The notes below the pieces were generated by a model, which worked only from the letters and a program-made list of their open reading frames with translations, was not told the DNA's origin and ran no database searches. Shown in pieces: positions 15,883 to 25,198 of a stretch of DNA of 64,000 bases (position 1 is its first letter; every line of letters begins with the position of its first letter). The stretch lies in the NCBI RefSeq assembly GCF_018736065.1, contig NZ_CP076128.1, positions 1,984,001-2,048,000 on the forward strand. Direction: 5' to 3'. Position numbers and translations under genes: made by a program. Source of the DNA: Flammeovirga kamogawensis (lineage in GTDB: Bacteria; Bacteroidota; Bacteroidia; Cytophagales; Flammeovirgaceae).

Positions 15883-16980
15883 ATGAGACATCAAATTTAT
15901 AAAATCACGTTTGCATTATTTATCAACTTTCTTTTTCAAGCTTGTGCATTACATCCAGCTGCTTGGCAACCACCTACTAAACCAATACTAGAGCATCAAT
16001 ATTCTTTGAATAATAAATTACAATCGGCAACAAAAATCAAACTTAACGGATGGTATGGCCCAGAAGATATTATCTTTGATGCTGCAGGAAATTTATACTG
16101 TGGTGTGCATAAAGCAACAGATGATTTTAGTGATGGGAAAATTCTTAAAATTACTCCTCAAAATAATGTAGAAGTATATTATAACGCAGGAAGCTGGGTA
16201 GCTGGCTTACACTTTGATGCTGATAGTAATTTAATAGCATTAAGTCATAAAGAAGGTTTAATACGTATTACAGCTGATAAAAAAGTAACAATACTTGCAA
16301 CAAAAGATGAAAAAGAAAGACCTTTTTTAATTCCAAATGGATTAGATATAGCAAAAGATAGTACTATATATTTCTCTAATACCTCCCATTCATCTACTTA
16401 TACAATTCCCTACGGAAGACAACTAATTTTAGAAATAAAACCCAATGGAGGACTCTATAAATACAATCCTAAAACAGCACAAATTACAACCTTAATTGAT
16501 GGTACTTATTTTGGAAATGGTGTAGTACTTTCTAAAAATGAAGACTTTATATTAATGACAGAAACTACAAAATATCGAATTCTTAAATATTGGTTGAAAG
16601 GTTCAAAAGCTGGAGAAACGGAAATATTAATTGATAATCTTCCTGGTTTTCCGAACGGAATCTCGATACGTGAAGATGGTAGTTTTTGGGTAGGTTTTAC
16701 TACAAAAAGAAATGATGCTTTAGATGGAATACAAGCACATAAAGGCATGAAAAAATTAGTCTACTCTTTACCTGAATTTCTGCAACCAAAACAAGAATTG
16801 TTCGGTATAATTCTCAATATTTCTGAAGAAGGAAAAGTACTTTCTGCACTTTATGATACAACTGGTAAAATAATTCCAGAAGCAGGAGCTGTTAAAGAAT
16901 ATAATAATGCCTTGTATATTGGCGGTGACATTATAGAGTACATTGGAAAATATCAATTAGATAAAAATAAATTTTTCTAG
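15883..16980 (+). CDS. SMP-30/strictosidine-synthase-like beta-propeller lipoprotein
   Basis: 365 residues. Lipobox FLFQAC (Cys ~21) indicates a membrane-anchored lipoprotein. The body is a six-bladed propeller of the SMP-30/gluconolactonase/strictosidine synthase-like superfamily: GPEDIIFDAAGNLYCGV, IPNGLDIAKDSTIYFSNTS, FGNGVVLSKNEDFILMTET and PGFPNGISIREDGSFWVGF. The NG/N and E residues that line the central metal site in lactonases and paraoxonase-like enzymes are retained in these strands. Closest in pattern to the APMAP/strictosidine-synthase-like branch, whose members are typically esterases or lactonases. Substrate unknown. It is 79 bases after the Crp/Fnr gene and 20 bases before the next, so probably in one operon. 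Confidence 0.82.
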   Translation: MRHQIYKITFALFINFLFQACALHPAAWQPPTKPILEHQYSLNNKLQSATKIKLNGWYGPEDIIFDAAGNLYCGVHKATDDFSDGKILKITPQNNVEVYYNAGSWVAGLHFDADSNLIALSHKEGLIRITADKKVTILATKDEKERPFLIPNGLDIAKDSTIYFSNTSHSSTYTIPYGRQLILEIKPNGGLYKYNPKTAQITTLIDGTYFGNGVVLSKNEDFILMTETTKYRILKYWLKGSKAGETEILIDNLPGFPNGISIREDGSFWVGFTTKRNDALDGIQAHKGMKKLVYSLPEFLQPKQELFGIILNISEEGKVLSALYDTTGKIIPEAGAVKEYNNALYIGGDIIEYIGKYQLDKNKFF

Positions 16981-17000
16981 AAAAAATAGTTTGAAGAAAT

Positions 17001-17585
17001 ATGAAGACAATAGAAATACCTCATCATGAATTAAAAGAGTTTTTTATCCAACAATTAAGACAAAAGACTCTTTTAACAAAAGCGTTTAATGGTATTACTA
17101 TCGGCATACTTATAATTTTCTGTATAATGATTGGGTATAGTTTTCTACAATTATTCCTATCAAATGCCAACCCCGAATTTTCTTTATTTATGATAGGTTT
17201 GGGTTTACTCTGTATTCCTTTTCTTATTATTATTCATGAGTTAATTCATGGTATAGCCTATAAAATTTGTGGGGCAAAAAATGTATATTATGGTCATGAA
17301 ATTAAAAAGTTTCTGTTCTATGCAGCATCAGATAACCATATAGTTACGGGCAAACAGTTAGCTTTTATAGCACTCCTCCCTCTTTTTGTAATTGGAGTAA
17401 TTTTGCTTGGTTTAATGGTAATTGATACGACACATTTAAATGCTTATTTATCACTCTTCTGTTTTCATATTATTAGTTGTGGTGGTGATATAGCTGCAGT
17501 TAATTTCCTACTTCTTCATGGAATTGATAATATAGCTACTAAAGATGTTAAACAAACAAGCATGACTTATTATTACATCTCGTAA
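17001..17585 (+). CDS. DUF3267 zincin-like membrane protein
   Basis: 194 residues with about four membrane segments (~25-50, 58-78, 115-138, 143-165). A zinc-protease-type HELIHG sits at residues 79-84 at the cytoplasmic end of the second segment, the hallmark of DUF3267, a family related to site-2-type membrane metalloproteases. No substrate is known. It lies between the propeller lipoprotein and an SDR gene on the same strand with short gaps. Confidence 0.82.
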   Translation: MKTIEIPHHELKEFFIQQLRQKTLLTKAFNGITIGILIIFCIMIGYSFLQLFLSNANPEFSLFMIGLGLLCIPFLIIIHELIHGIAYKICGAKNVYYGHEIKKFLFYAASDNHIVTGKQLAFIALLPLFVIGVILLGLMVIDTTHLNAYLSLFCFHIISCGGDIAAVNFLLLHGIDNIATKDVKQTSMTYYYIS

Positions 17586-17640
17586 TATCTGATTATATTC
17601 CGTAGAAAATAGTTCTCTTCTCACCTATAATAAATTCGAC

Positions 17641-18447
17641 ATGAATATTCTAATAACAGGTAGTACAGATGGTATTGGCAAAATAGCAGCTATAAAATTA
17701 GCTCAAGAGGGGTTCCACATTTATTTACATGGTAGAAATCCAGAAAAACTAGCTGCTACAATTGCAGAGGTTAAAAGAGAAACAAAAAATGAAAATATAT
17801 CTGGTTTTATTGCCGATCTATCTGATTTAGAAGCTGTTAAAAACATGGCTAATGAAGTACAAAAAACTGTTCCTATTCTAGATGTTTTAATCAACAATGC
17901 TGGAGTTTTTAAAAGTGCTACAACACATAATAGTCAAGGTCTGGATTTACGTTTTACGGTAAACTTTCTTGCTCCTTATTTATTAACGCAAGAATTACTA
18001 CCTGTACTTAAAAAAAGTAATACACCAAGAGTTATTAACCTTAGTTCTGCAGCTCAGTCTCCTATAAATTTAGATACGCTACTTGGTAAAAATAACCAAT
18101 CAGAAAATGACACCTACGCACAAAGTAAACTTGCTTTAACAATGTGGAGTTTTCATTTAGCGGCACAAGAAAAAGATATTATTACCATTGCTGTAAATCC
18201 AGGTTCACTACTAAATACCAATATGGTAAAAGAAGCTTACGGGCACCATTGGTCTTCTGCAGAGAAAGGGGGTAATGTTTTATATCAGCTAGCTATAGGA
18301 GAAGAATATAGTAAACACTCTGGAGATTATTTTGATAATGATAAAGGTGAAGAAATTGGTATTTTTGGTAAAGCTCACGAAGATGCATACAACACCTATA
18401 AAATAGAAAGCTTGTTAGAAACCACTAAAGGTATACTAAATAAATAA
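17641..18447 (+). CDS. Short-chain dehydrogenase/reductase (SDR)
   Basis: 268 residues. The N-terminal nucleotide-binding motif is TGSTDGIG (6-13), followed by INNAG, INLSSAAQ and the catalytic pair Tyr159-x3-Lys163 (YAQSK). HGRNPEKL after the second strand suggests NADP(H) preference. The pattern resembles retinol dehydrogenase-like classical SDRs. The substrate cannot be inferred. It is probably the last gene of the Crp/Fnr block; a terminator follows. Confidence 0.92.
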   Translation: MNILITGSTDGIGKIAAIKLAQEGFHIYLHGRNPEKLAATIAEVKRETKNENISGFIADLSDLEAVKNMANEVQKTVPILDVLINNAGVFKSATTHNSQGLDLRFTVNFLAPYLLTQELLPVLKKSNTPRVINLSSAAQSPINLDTLLGKNNQSENDTYAQSKLALTMWSFHLAAQEKDIITIAVNPGSLLNTNMVKEAYGHHWSSAEKGGNVLYQLAIGEEYSKHSGDYFDNDKGEEIGIFGKAHEDAYNTYKIESLLETTKGILNK

Positions 18448-18497
18448 TGGTATCCTATTGTTATTTTAATCAATAAAACTCTGATGTTAAGGATGAT

Positions 18498-18528
18498 AAA
18501 TAAATGATTTCACTTCATTTATTTTTTG
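18498..18528 (+). terminator. Probable terminator
   Basis: AAATAAATGA pairs with TTCATTTATTT and is followed by T residues. It is AT-rich, so only moderately stable. It separates the SDR block from the methionine aminopeptidase gene. Confidence 0.6.
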
Positions 18529-18540
18529 TAAATTCGTTAG

Positions 18541-18548
18541 TAGATTTG
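18541..18548 (+). promoter_or_regulatory. Candidate promoter -7 box of map
   Basis: TAGATTTG matches TAnnTTTG, 59 bases before the ATG at 18608 and just after the preceding terminator. Confidence 0.45.
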
Positions 18549-18607
18549 ATCTATTTATATAACCTTTTACGGTTTTAAATTACTACTTTTCATCAAAAAA
18601 AAATAAG

Positions 18608-19372
18608 ATGACAATCAAAACATCTTCCGAATTAGACGGAATGAAAAAGATTAGTGAGGTCGTTGCATTAACATTAAAATCTATGATTTCTTACACTAAA
18701 GTAGGAATGACTACTAAAGAAATTGATGAATATGGTGCTACAATATTAAAAAAATATGGAGCTAAATCTGCTCCTTACGAAACATATAAATTTCCTGGGT
18801 ATACATGCATTAGTGTTAATAATGAAGCCGCACACGGTATCCCTTCTGATAAAAGAATACTTAAAGAAGGTGATTTAATTAACATTGATGTATCAGCAGA
18901 ACTCAATGGTTTTTGGTCAGATAATGGCTGTTCTTTTGTATTAGGAGAAGATATTCATAACCACCAACCTCTTGTAGACGCTTCTAAAGAGATTCTACGC
19001 AAAGCTATTTTTAGTGTAAAAGGTGGAGTTAGAGTTGCTGATATTGGCCATATTATTGAAAAGGAAGCCAAAAAGAAAGGACTTACTGTAATTAAAAACC
19101 TTGCAGGACATGGTGTTGGTAGAAGTTTACATGAAGCACCTGAAGAAATTTTAAACTACAGGGTATCTAGTAATAGAGAAAGGTTTAAAAAGAATGCTAC
19201 TGTAGCAATAGAAACCTTTATTTCTACTAAATCTACTTTTGCAGTTGAACAGGCTGATGGGTGGACTTTAAAAGGTAGTCGAGGTGGTTTTGTTACACAA
19301 CATGAACACACAATACTTGTTACAGATGCTGCTCCAATTATTCTTACTGAAGGAAATGGTGTTTGGGACTAA
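18608..19372 (+). CDS. map: Type I methionine aminopeptidase
   Basis: 254 residues, the usual length of bacterial type I enzymes. It removes the initiator Met from nascent proteins in the cytosol. The pita-bread fold metal ligands are visible in order: Asp in LINIDVSAE, Asp in FWSDNGCS, His in LAGHGVGRSLH, Glu in VAIETF and Glu in TQHEHTI. The substrate-proximal His is in NEAAHGIP. It is not next to ribosomal protein genes (the classical setting), so it may be a second, accessory map copy. This cannot be decided from this window. Confidence 0.95.
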   Translation: MTIKTSSELDGMKKISEVVALTLKSMISYTKVGMTTKEIDEYGATILKKYGAKSAPYETYKFPGYTCISVNNEAAHGIPSDKRILKEGDLINIDVSAELNGFWSDNGCSFVLGEDIHNHQPLVDASKEILRKAIFSVKGGVRVADIGHIIEKEAKKKGLTVIKNLAGHGVGRSLHEAPEEILNYRVSSNRERFKKNATVAIETFISTKSTFAVEQADGWTLKGSRGGFVTQHEHTILVTDAAPIILTEGNGVWD

Positions 19373-19379
19373 AAAATAG

Positions 19380-19413
19380 AAATCCTCTGCTGTAAAAAGT
19401 AGAGGATTTTTTT
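19380..19413 (+). terminator. Rho-independent terminator
   Basis: AAATCCTCT pairs with AGAGGATTT, followed by a T-run. It begins 8 bases after the map stop. Confidence 0.88.
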
Positions 19414-19473
19414 GACTGTTTTGACTAAGTAATAAATCGTACTATTTCATAAAACTAACATAAAAAATATACT

Positions 19474-19710
19474 ATGAAATCAATGACTTGTAAACAATTA
19501 GGAGGTGCTTGTAACAAAGTATTTACAGCAGATACTTTCGAGGAAATAGCAGCATTAAGTAAACAACACGGCATGGAAATGTATCAACAAAAAGATACAG
19601 ATCATTTAAAGGCTATGGAAAAAATTCAAGCATTAATGGCTACTCCAGAAAAAATGAAAGAATGGTTTACTGCAAAACAAGAAGAGTTTAATGCTTTACC
19701 TAATATTTAA
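19474..19710 (+). CDS. DUF1059 small protein
   Basis: 78 residues. MKSMTCKQLGGACNKVF followed by ADTFEEIAALSKQHGMEM is a near-perfect DUF1059 pattern, a small family with two conserved Cys and unknown function, often in stress-associated genes. No signal peptide. Monocistronic, between terminators or promoters on both sides. Confidence 0.9.
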   Translation: MKSMTCKQLGGACNKVFTADTFEEIAALSKQHGMEMYQQKDTDHLKAMEKIQALMATPEKMKEWFTAKQEEFNALPNI

Positions 19711-19788
19711 TTTCATAATAAATTTGTCTACCTGTCAGTAGTATAAAAATAATAGTAAAGTACAGTGCATCATTTATAAGGAGTTTAC

Positions 19789-19796
19789 TAACTTTG
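19789..19796 (+). promoter_or_regulatory. Candidate promoter -7 box of the DUF3050 gene
   Basis: TAACTTTG matches TAnnTTTG, 79 bases before the ATG at 19876. Confidence 0.4.
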
Positions 19797-19875
19797 TTGT
19801 TACTAAAAAACAAACAATAATGTTATTCCAATTGTTTAGGAATTAAAATTATTAAAACTCACTTATTTCACTCAA

Positions 19876-20658
19876 ATGTACTCTATTAACACTATTGAAG
19901 AACAGATTTCTCCACTAAGAAAAGAACTTCAGGAACATCATTTATATCAAAAATTAAATTGTATTGATGATATAAAAGTATTTATGGAAAACCATGTCTA
20001 TGCAGTATGGGATTTCATGTCACTTTTAAAAGCTCTTCAACTTGAATTAACATGCACTCAACTACCTTGGGTACCTTCTGAACATCCTGTATTAGCAAGG
20101 TTTATTAATGAAATTGTACATGGAGAAGAAAGTGATGTAAACGAAGTAGGTGAACCTAAAAGTCATTTCGAAATGTACTTAGATGCCATGGATCAAATGG
20201 GAGCTAATACTACTTCTATTCTATCATTCATACAAAAAATTCAAGCAGGAGAAGATGTTCAAAGTGCTTTAAATACTATTGCTCCAATTACTGCTGTTAA
20301 AGAGTTTGTAAACTTTACTTTTAAAGTGATAAAAACAGGAAAAACTCACCTAATTGCTTCTGCATTTACTTTTGGTAGAGAAGATGTAATTCCAGATATG
20401 TTTATAGAAATTCTTAAAAATGCGGATGCTGAAAATACAAAATACAATAAGTTAAAGTATTATCTAGAAAGACATATTGAATTAGACGGTGATGAACACG
20501 GCCCTCTTTCGTTACAAATGATTTCAGAGCTGTGTGGTTCAGATGCTAATAAATGGGCTGAAACGTTAGAAGTTGCAAAAGAAGCATTACAACAAAGAAT
20601 TAAATTATGGAATGGAATTGAAGAGTCGATAAACACTCTACAGTTCCAAACTGTTTAA
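19876..20658 (+). CDS. DUF3050 protein (haem-oxygenase-like fold)
   Basis: 260 residues, helical, cytosolic. [31 protein letters not shown] and a late [21 protein letters not shown] match the DUF3050 pattern. The family is grouped by fold with haem-oxygenase/TENA-like helical bundles. Conserved His and Glu/Asp residues ([28 protein letters not shown]) could form a metal site, as in diiron haem-oxygenase-like oxidases, but this is inference. Own promoter and terminator; no functional partner adjacent. Confidence 0.8.
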   Translation: MYSINTIEEQISPLRKELQEHHLYQKLNCIDDIKVFMENHVYAVWDFMSLLKALQLELTCTQLPWVPSEHPVLARFINEIVHGEESDVNEVGEPKSHFEMYLDAMDQMGANTTSILSFIQKIQAGEDVQSALNTIAPITAVKEFVNFTFKVIKTGKTHLIASAFTFGREDVIPDMFIEILKNADAENTKYNKLKYYLERHIELDGDEHGPLSLQMISELCGSDANKWAETLEVAKEALQQRIKLWNGIEESINTLQFQTV

Positions 20659-20689
20659 GTCATTCACTACTAAGGCAATGATTTAATTA

Positions 20690-20722
20690 AGCAACATTCA
20701 ATTAAACGGATGTTGCTTTTTT
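20690..20722 (+). terminator. Rho-independent terminator
   Basis: AAGCAACATTC pairs with GGATGTTGCTT (one wobble) with a T-run. It follows the DUF3050 gene. Confidence 0.88.
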
Positions 20723-20855
20723 ATGTCTAATTATAAAATGGATTTGTATTTAAATTCTCTAAAAAGTAAACAATCAAGATTAAATAGTAAACCAATTAGG
20801 AATTAGTTATTTGTACTACTAATTTACATTATAAATTAAATATAGAATACATTTT

Positions 20856-23800
20856 ATGCTTCTTACTAACGAGCCAAAATATATAGTTGGAATTGGTGCT
20901 TCTGCAGGTGGTTTAGAAGCTATCAAATCTTTCTTTGAAAGCTATAATACTAAACTTGGCATATCCTTTATCATAATTCAACACCTCTCTCAGTCGCATA
21001 AAAGTTTAATGCCAGAGTTGTTGACAAAGAATACCCAGCTTCCTATTATTGAAGTAAACAAAACAACAGAAATTGTTGCTGATCATATATACATAATAAA
21101 CAACCATTCTACTCTTACAATATCAAATAAAAATTTGATTACGCTTGAACGTTTGAAAGAAGAAAAAAGTTTATCTTTTCCTATAAACACCTTCCTTTCT
21201 AGTCTGGCAGAAGAGTATAAAAATAAAGCAATAGGTATAATATTATCTGGTACTGGTAGTGATGGTACTATAGGTATTCAGACAATTAAAGAAAATGGAG
21301 GTACTACTTTTGTTCAACACCCAAGTTCTGCAAAATTTAATGGAATGCCATTTTCTGCTATAAAAGCAACTAATATAGATTTTATTGTTAGTGTAGAAGA
21401 AATGGTTTTTATTCTCTCAGATCTTGTAAAAGGAGAGAATGATAAACTTGTAAACTATTACCATAAAATTGATAATATACTTGAGCTTGTTGTAAAAAAT
21501 GAAAATATAAATTTTAATCATTACAAGCCTCAGACCTTATATAGAAGGATATTAAAAATGATGGAGTACAATAATTTGACTTCCATTAAAGAATATTTCT
21601 TCATGCTCGAAAACTCTCCAGAAGAATTAAAAAAACTAGCACAAAGCTTTTTAATAGGGGTAACTAGTTTTTTTAGAGATCCTGAAGAATGGGAATATTT
21701 AGATAGAAAGATACTACCAAAAGTAATATCAAAAGATGTTATACGCGTTTGGTCTATTGGCTGTAGTTCTGGTAACGAAGCCTATACCATTGCAATGCTT
21801 ATTTTAGAAAAAGTTGAAAAAAGCAAACAACTTAAAGAGATCAAAATATTTGCAACAGACCTTAACGAACAGGCTATTCAAAAGGCTTCTGAAGGTATAT
21901 TTAGTAAAGAAGAAATTGAATCTGTACCTGCACAATTTAGAAGGAAATATTTTGAAAGAAGAGAGAACAGTTATCAAATAATAGAAGCCGTAAGAAGCTG
22001 TATTACGTTTGTTAGACATGATATCTTATCTACTCCTCCTTTCCTAAATATTGATCTAGTAATTTGTAGAAATGTACTCATTTATTTAAAACCTAAGGTG
22101 CAAAAACAGATATTAAATACCATGAAATTCTCTTTGAATGTAGATGGTTATTTATTTCTAGGACCTTCAGAAAAGAATTTTTCAGATAAGTATTTAAAAG
22201 AAGAAAATCCCAAACATAAATTTTTTAAGTTAACTGACAAGTTTAGAACTTTTGAGATGGAACAACTACCAAATATAAATACAAAAATAAATAGCTCTAG
22301 CCTTAAAGAAACAAAATTAAATCAAAGCATTGCTCCTATTACAGATAATTTAGAAAGGCAAGTTATAGAATACCTCTGCCAGCCAATTCTAGTAGTAAAC
22401 GAGAAAGAACAAATTATTTTTACTTCTGATGAAGTAGGTAAATATTTAAAGTTCCCTAAACGAGAACTGATCTTAAAAGAAATTTTTGAGTTAGATGTTT
22501 ATATTGATATAGTTAGAACTATAAAAAAAGTAAAAGACGATAACCAAAATAGAAAATTAAGTAATTTAAAATTACTAAGTAATAAAAAGATAGCCGTTGA
22601 AATTATTATCAGACACCTCTCTTCTCCTACACAAGAAGACCTTTATATTCTTGAGTTTTTTGAAGGAGAAGAAAGATTTGACGATAATATTATTGAGCAG
22701 GATAATACCATCAGCAACCTTAAAAGTGAAATCAAACACCTGCATCAAGAATTAAAAGTAGCGTATAAAAAAATTGATAAGATTAATGAAAATTATCAGA
22801 TCAATAACGAAGAATTAATGTCTTCAAATGAAGAACTTCAATCTAGTAATGAAGAGCTACAATCTGTAAACGAAGAGTTATATACCGTTAATCAAGAATA
22901 CAAAGATAAACTAGAAGAGATCTCCGTTCTTAATGATGACTTCTTAAACCTTTTTCGTTCTGCAGGTATTGCTAGTTTATACCTTGATAAAGATTTTAGT
23001 ATAAGAAGAATTGCACCGAATGCAACAGACTTTTTTGGAATAGAAAAAGAAGACATTGGGCGTAATATTATGCAATTCAACACATTCTTTGAGATCGAAG
23101 AAGGACTTTTATCAATTATAGAAAAGGCGATAAAAGTAAATAAGATTCAAGAGCATGAAATTAAAACGCTTCAAGGCAAAGAGTTTTTACTTAGGGTATC
23201 TCCTTTAGGTGAAAATAAAAATCATAATGATGGAATTATTTTATCATTCATTCCAATAAGTGATTTTAAACCTGTAAGAAAATTAAAAAACAAAAATAAA
23301 GAGCTCTCTAAAATAGTTCAATCTTCTAACTTCATATACAATCATCTTAACTTAAATCCTTGGACTTGGGATATAGAAAGTAATACTTTTGATTTTAATG
23401 AAGTCACTAAAAAGATATTCAATTTTGATAATTATGATGTCTTTTTATGGAGGTATATCGAGCAGTTATTATCTTCTGACAGTAGAGATAGCTTTACTCA
23501 GAATATTAATAATAGTTTGAAGTATGGTATCCCGTTTCAAAGTATTCTTCATATTGATCAAAAATATTATGCTTTTGCATGCATTGCGAAGAAAGATCAA
23601 AATGGAAAAATTAAAAGCCTTTTTGGTACTATTAAAGATATCACTGAAAGTTACTCTTTAAAAAGAACACTTAAAGAGGTTACTGCTACTTATCACGGAA
23701 TTACCGATTTAAACCAGTTTGGTACACTTAAAATTGAGAACAACAACGATAGTGTAATTAAATTAAATGATACTCTTGTTAATTGGTTAGAGATTCAGCC

Positions 23801-24758
23801 TCAGCAAAATTCTATTCCAATTAGAGATTTTATGAAGTTTATTCATAAAGAGGATATTGAACTATTTAGTAATCTATTTAAACAAAAGAATAAAGATTTT
23901 AACCTTACGCTAAGATGTATTTCTAATGAAGGAAAAACGCTTTTTTTAAATCTCATTGGTCTGAGAATACAACGAGATTATAAGTTTTTATGTATTGTTT
24001 TTGATAATACTTACAATAAATCTCTTGAGATGCAATGGAAAGAAACCGTTGCATTAGCAGAAAAAACGGCACAAACTTTAGCAGTGCAGAACGAACAATT
24101 AGAGAGCTATACATATATTGCTTCACATAATATTCGCTCTCCATTATCTAATTTATTAGCCCTTATGGAGCTTTATCAGAACGAGAAAGATCATAAAGAA
24201 AAAGATAACTTCTTAAAACTTTTTGAAAAAGCACTTAAACAATTAGAAACTACCGTTAATAATTTAACGGATGCAATTAAAGTACAACAAAAAACAAAAC
24301 TTGAAAGAAAGAAAATTGTAGTAAAAGAAGAGTTAATGAAAGTATTGGATATACTTTCTGGGCAAATTAATAAATATGGTGTCATCGTCAGTTTAGAAAT
24401 TGAACGTAACCTATCTATTAATTATCCTGAGGAGTATTTAAAAAGTATTTTCCTAAATCTTATTAGTAATGCTATCAAATATAAATCACCTGATAGAATA
24501 CCAAAAATTGAAATAGAAGCATATCATGAAAATGATACCGTAACCATCTTAATTAAAGACAATGGTTTAGGGATTGACCTCGAAAAATATGGACATCGTA
24601 TTTTTGGGATGAACCAAACATTTCATCAAAATGAAGATGCTAGAGGTTTAGGTTTATTTCTCACCAAAACTCAAATTGAAGCAACGGGTGGAAATATTTC
24701 TATATCTTCAGTAGTTAAGCAAGGAACAACATTTACTATTAAATTACATACACAATAA
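20856..24758 (+). CDS. CheB-CheR-PAS-histidine kinase fusion
   Basis: 1300 residues, no membrane segment. The CheB-type methylesterase domain (~8-190) keeps the catalytic triad: Ser16 in GASAGG, His43 in IIQHLS and Asp136 in SGTGSDG. CheR N-terminal helices (~205-265) precede a CheR methyltransferase domain with the SAM loop VWSIGCSSGNEAYT (~298-311) and ICRNVLIYL. A coiled coil follows (~620-690) with repeated S-x-NEEL heptads, typical of these fusions, then two or three PAS-like domains (~690-1050). The kinase end has the H-box His1091 (ASHNIRSPLSN), an N-box (NLISNAIKYKSP), G1 (DNGLGID) and G2 (GLGLFLTK). There is no fused receiver. The stop overlaps the start of a BLUF gene by one base, and a lone receiver lies convergently downstream. 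It probably phosphorylates a separate receiver; whether it still modifies a chemoreceptor is unknown. Confidence 0.93.
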   Translation: MLLTNEPKYIVGIGASAGGLEAIKSFFESYNTKLGISFIIIQHLSQSHKSLMPELLTKNTQLPIIEVNKTTEIVADHIYIINNHSTLTISNKNLITLERLKEEKSLSFPINTFLSSLAEEYKNKAIGIILSGTGSDGTIGIQTIKENGGTTFVQHPSSAKFNGMPFSAIKATNIDFIVSVEEMVFILSDLVKGENDKLVNYYHKIDNILELVVKNENINFNHYKPQTLYRRILKMMEYNNLTSIKEYFFMLENSPEELKKLAQSFLIGVTSFFRDPEEWEYLDRKILPKVISKDVIRVWSIGCSSGNEAYTIAMLILEKVEKSKQLKEIKIFATDLNEQAIQKASEGIFSKEEIESVPAQFRRKYFERRENSYQIIEAVRSCITFVRHDILSTPPFLNIDLVICRNVLIYLKPKVQKQILNTMKFSLNVDGYLFLGPSEKNFSDKYLKEENPKHKFFKLTDKFRTFEMEQLPNINTKINSSSLKETKLNQSIAPITDNLERQVIEYLCQPILVVNEKEQIIFTSDEVGKYLKFPKRELILKEIFELDVYIDIVRTIKKVKDDNQNRKLSNLKLLSNKKIAVEIIIRHLSSPTQEDLYILEFFEGEERFDDNIIEQDNTISNLKSEIKHLHQELKVAYKKIDKINENYQINNEELMSSNEELQSSNEELQSVNEELYTVNQEYKDKLEEISVLNDDFLNLFRSAGIASLYLDKDFSIRRIAPNATDFFGIEKEDIGRNIMQFNTFFEIEEGLLSIIEKAIKVNKIQEHEIKTLQGKEFLLRVSPLGENKNHNDGIILSFIPISDFKPVRKLKNKNKELSKIVQSSNFIYNHLNLNPWTWDIESNTFDFNEVTKKIFNFDNYDVFLWRYIEQLLSSDSRDSFTQNINNSLKYGIPFQSILHIDQKYYAFACIAKKDQNGKIKSLFGTIKDITESYSLKRTLKEVTATYHGITDLNQFGTLKIENNNDSVIKLNDTLVNWLEIQPQQNSIPIRDFMKFIHKEDIELFSNLFKQKNKDFNLTLRCISNEGKTLFLNLIGLRIQRDYKFLCIVFDNTYNKSLEMQWKETVALAEKTAQTLAVQNEQLESYTYIASHNIRSPLSNLLALMELYQNEKDHKEKDNFLKLFEKALKQLETTVNNLTDAIKVQQKTKLERKKIVVKEELMKVLDILSGQINKYGVIVSLEIERNLSINYPEEYLKSIFLNLISNAIKYKSPDRIPKIEIEAYHENDTVTILIKDNGLGIDLEKYGHRIFGMNQTFHQNEDARGLGLFLTKTQIEATGGNISISSVVKQGTTFTIKLHTQ

Positions 24759-25198
24759 TGATTTCATCTTATATCTATTCAAGTAAATCAGAAATGAGCT
24801 TTGATTCTAAAGCATTACATCAATTACAAGCACTAGCTCAAAAAGAAAATAAAAAGCACAATATAACTGGGTATTTAACCTATAAAAACGATCATTTTAT
24901 TCAATATATAGAAGGTCCTGAAAGTGCTATTGAGCAACTTATCACTAACCTTAAGAAAGACAATAGACATCAAATAGTAAAATCTTATGCACTTCCTATC
25001 AAAGGTAATAGAGTATTTAAAAGTTGGAACATGCGTTATATTGAATACAATGATCTTGTAGAAATTGGCTTCCACGAATTATTAGAAACAGTCTTTTTTA
25101 CTGTTAATAATAAACTATTTTCTGATGAAGAAATTTCTAATAAAATAGAGCGGATGTTAAATAAAATATCTATCTCACTAGATAACATTGTAAATTAA
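24758..25198 (+). CDS. BLUF blue-light sensor protein
   Basis: 146 residues. The BLUF domain (~1-95) keeps the residues of flavin photochemistry at constant offset (14) from AppA: Tyr7 (Tyr21), Asn31 (Asn45), Gln49 in HFIQYIEGP (Gln63), Trp90 and Met92 in SWNM (Trp104, Met106). BLUF domains bind FAD non-covalently and rearrange the Tyr-Gln hydrogen bonds under blue light. A short helical tail (~100-146) carries no catalytic domain, so output must be through a partner. The ATG overlaps the TAA of the CheB-CheR-kinase gene by one base, giving strong translational coupling and making that kinase the obvious partner. It shares 4 bases at its 3' end with the convergent receiver gene. Confidence 0.93.
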   Translation: MISSYIYSSKSEMSFDSKALHQLQALAQKENKKHNITGYLTYKNDHFIQYIEGPESAIEQLITNLKKDNRHQIVKSYALPIKGNRVFKSWNMRYIEYNDLVEIGFHELLETVFFTVNNKLFSDEEISNKIERMLNKISISLDNIVN

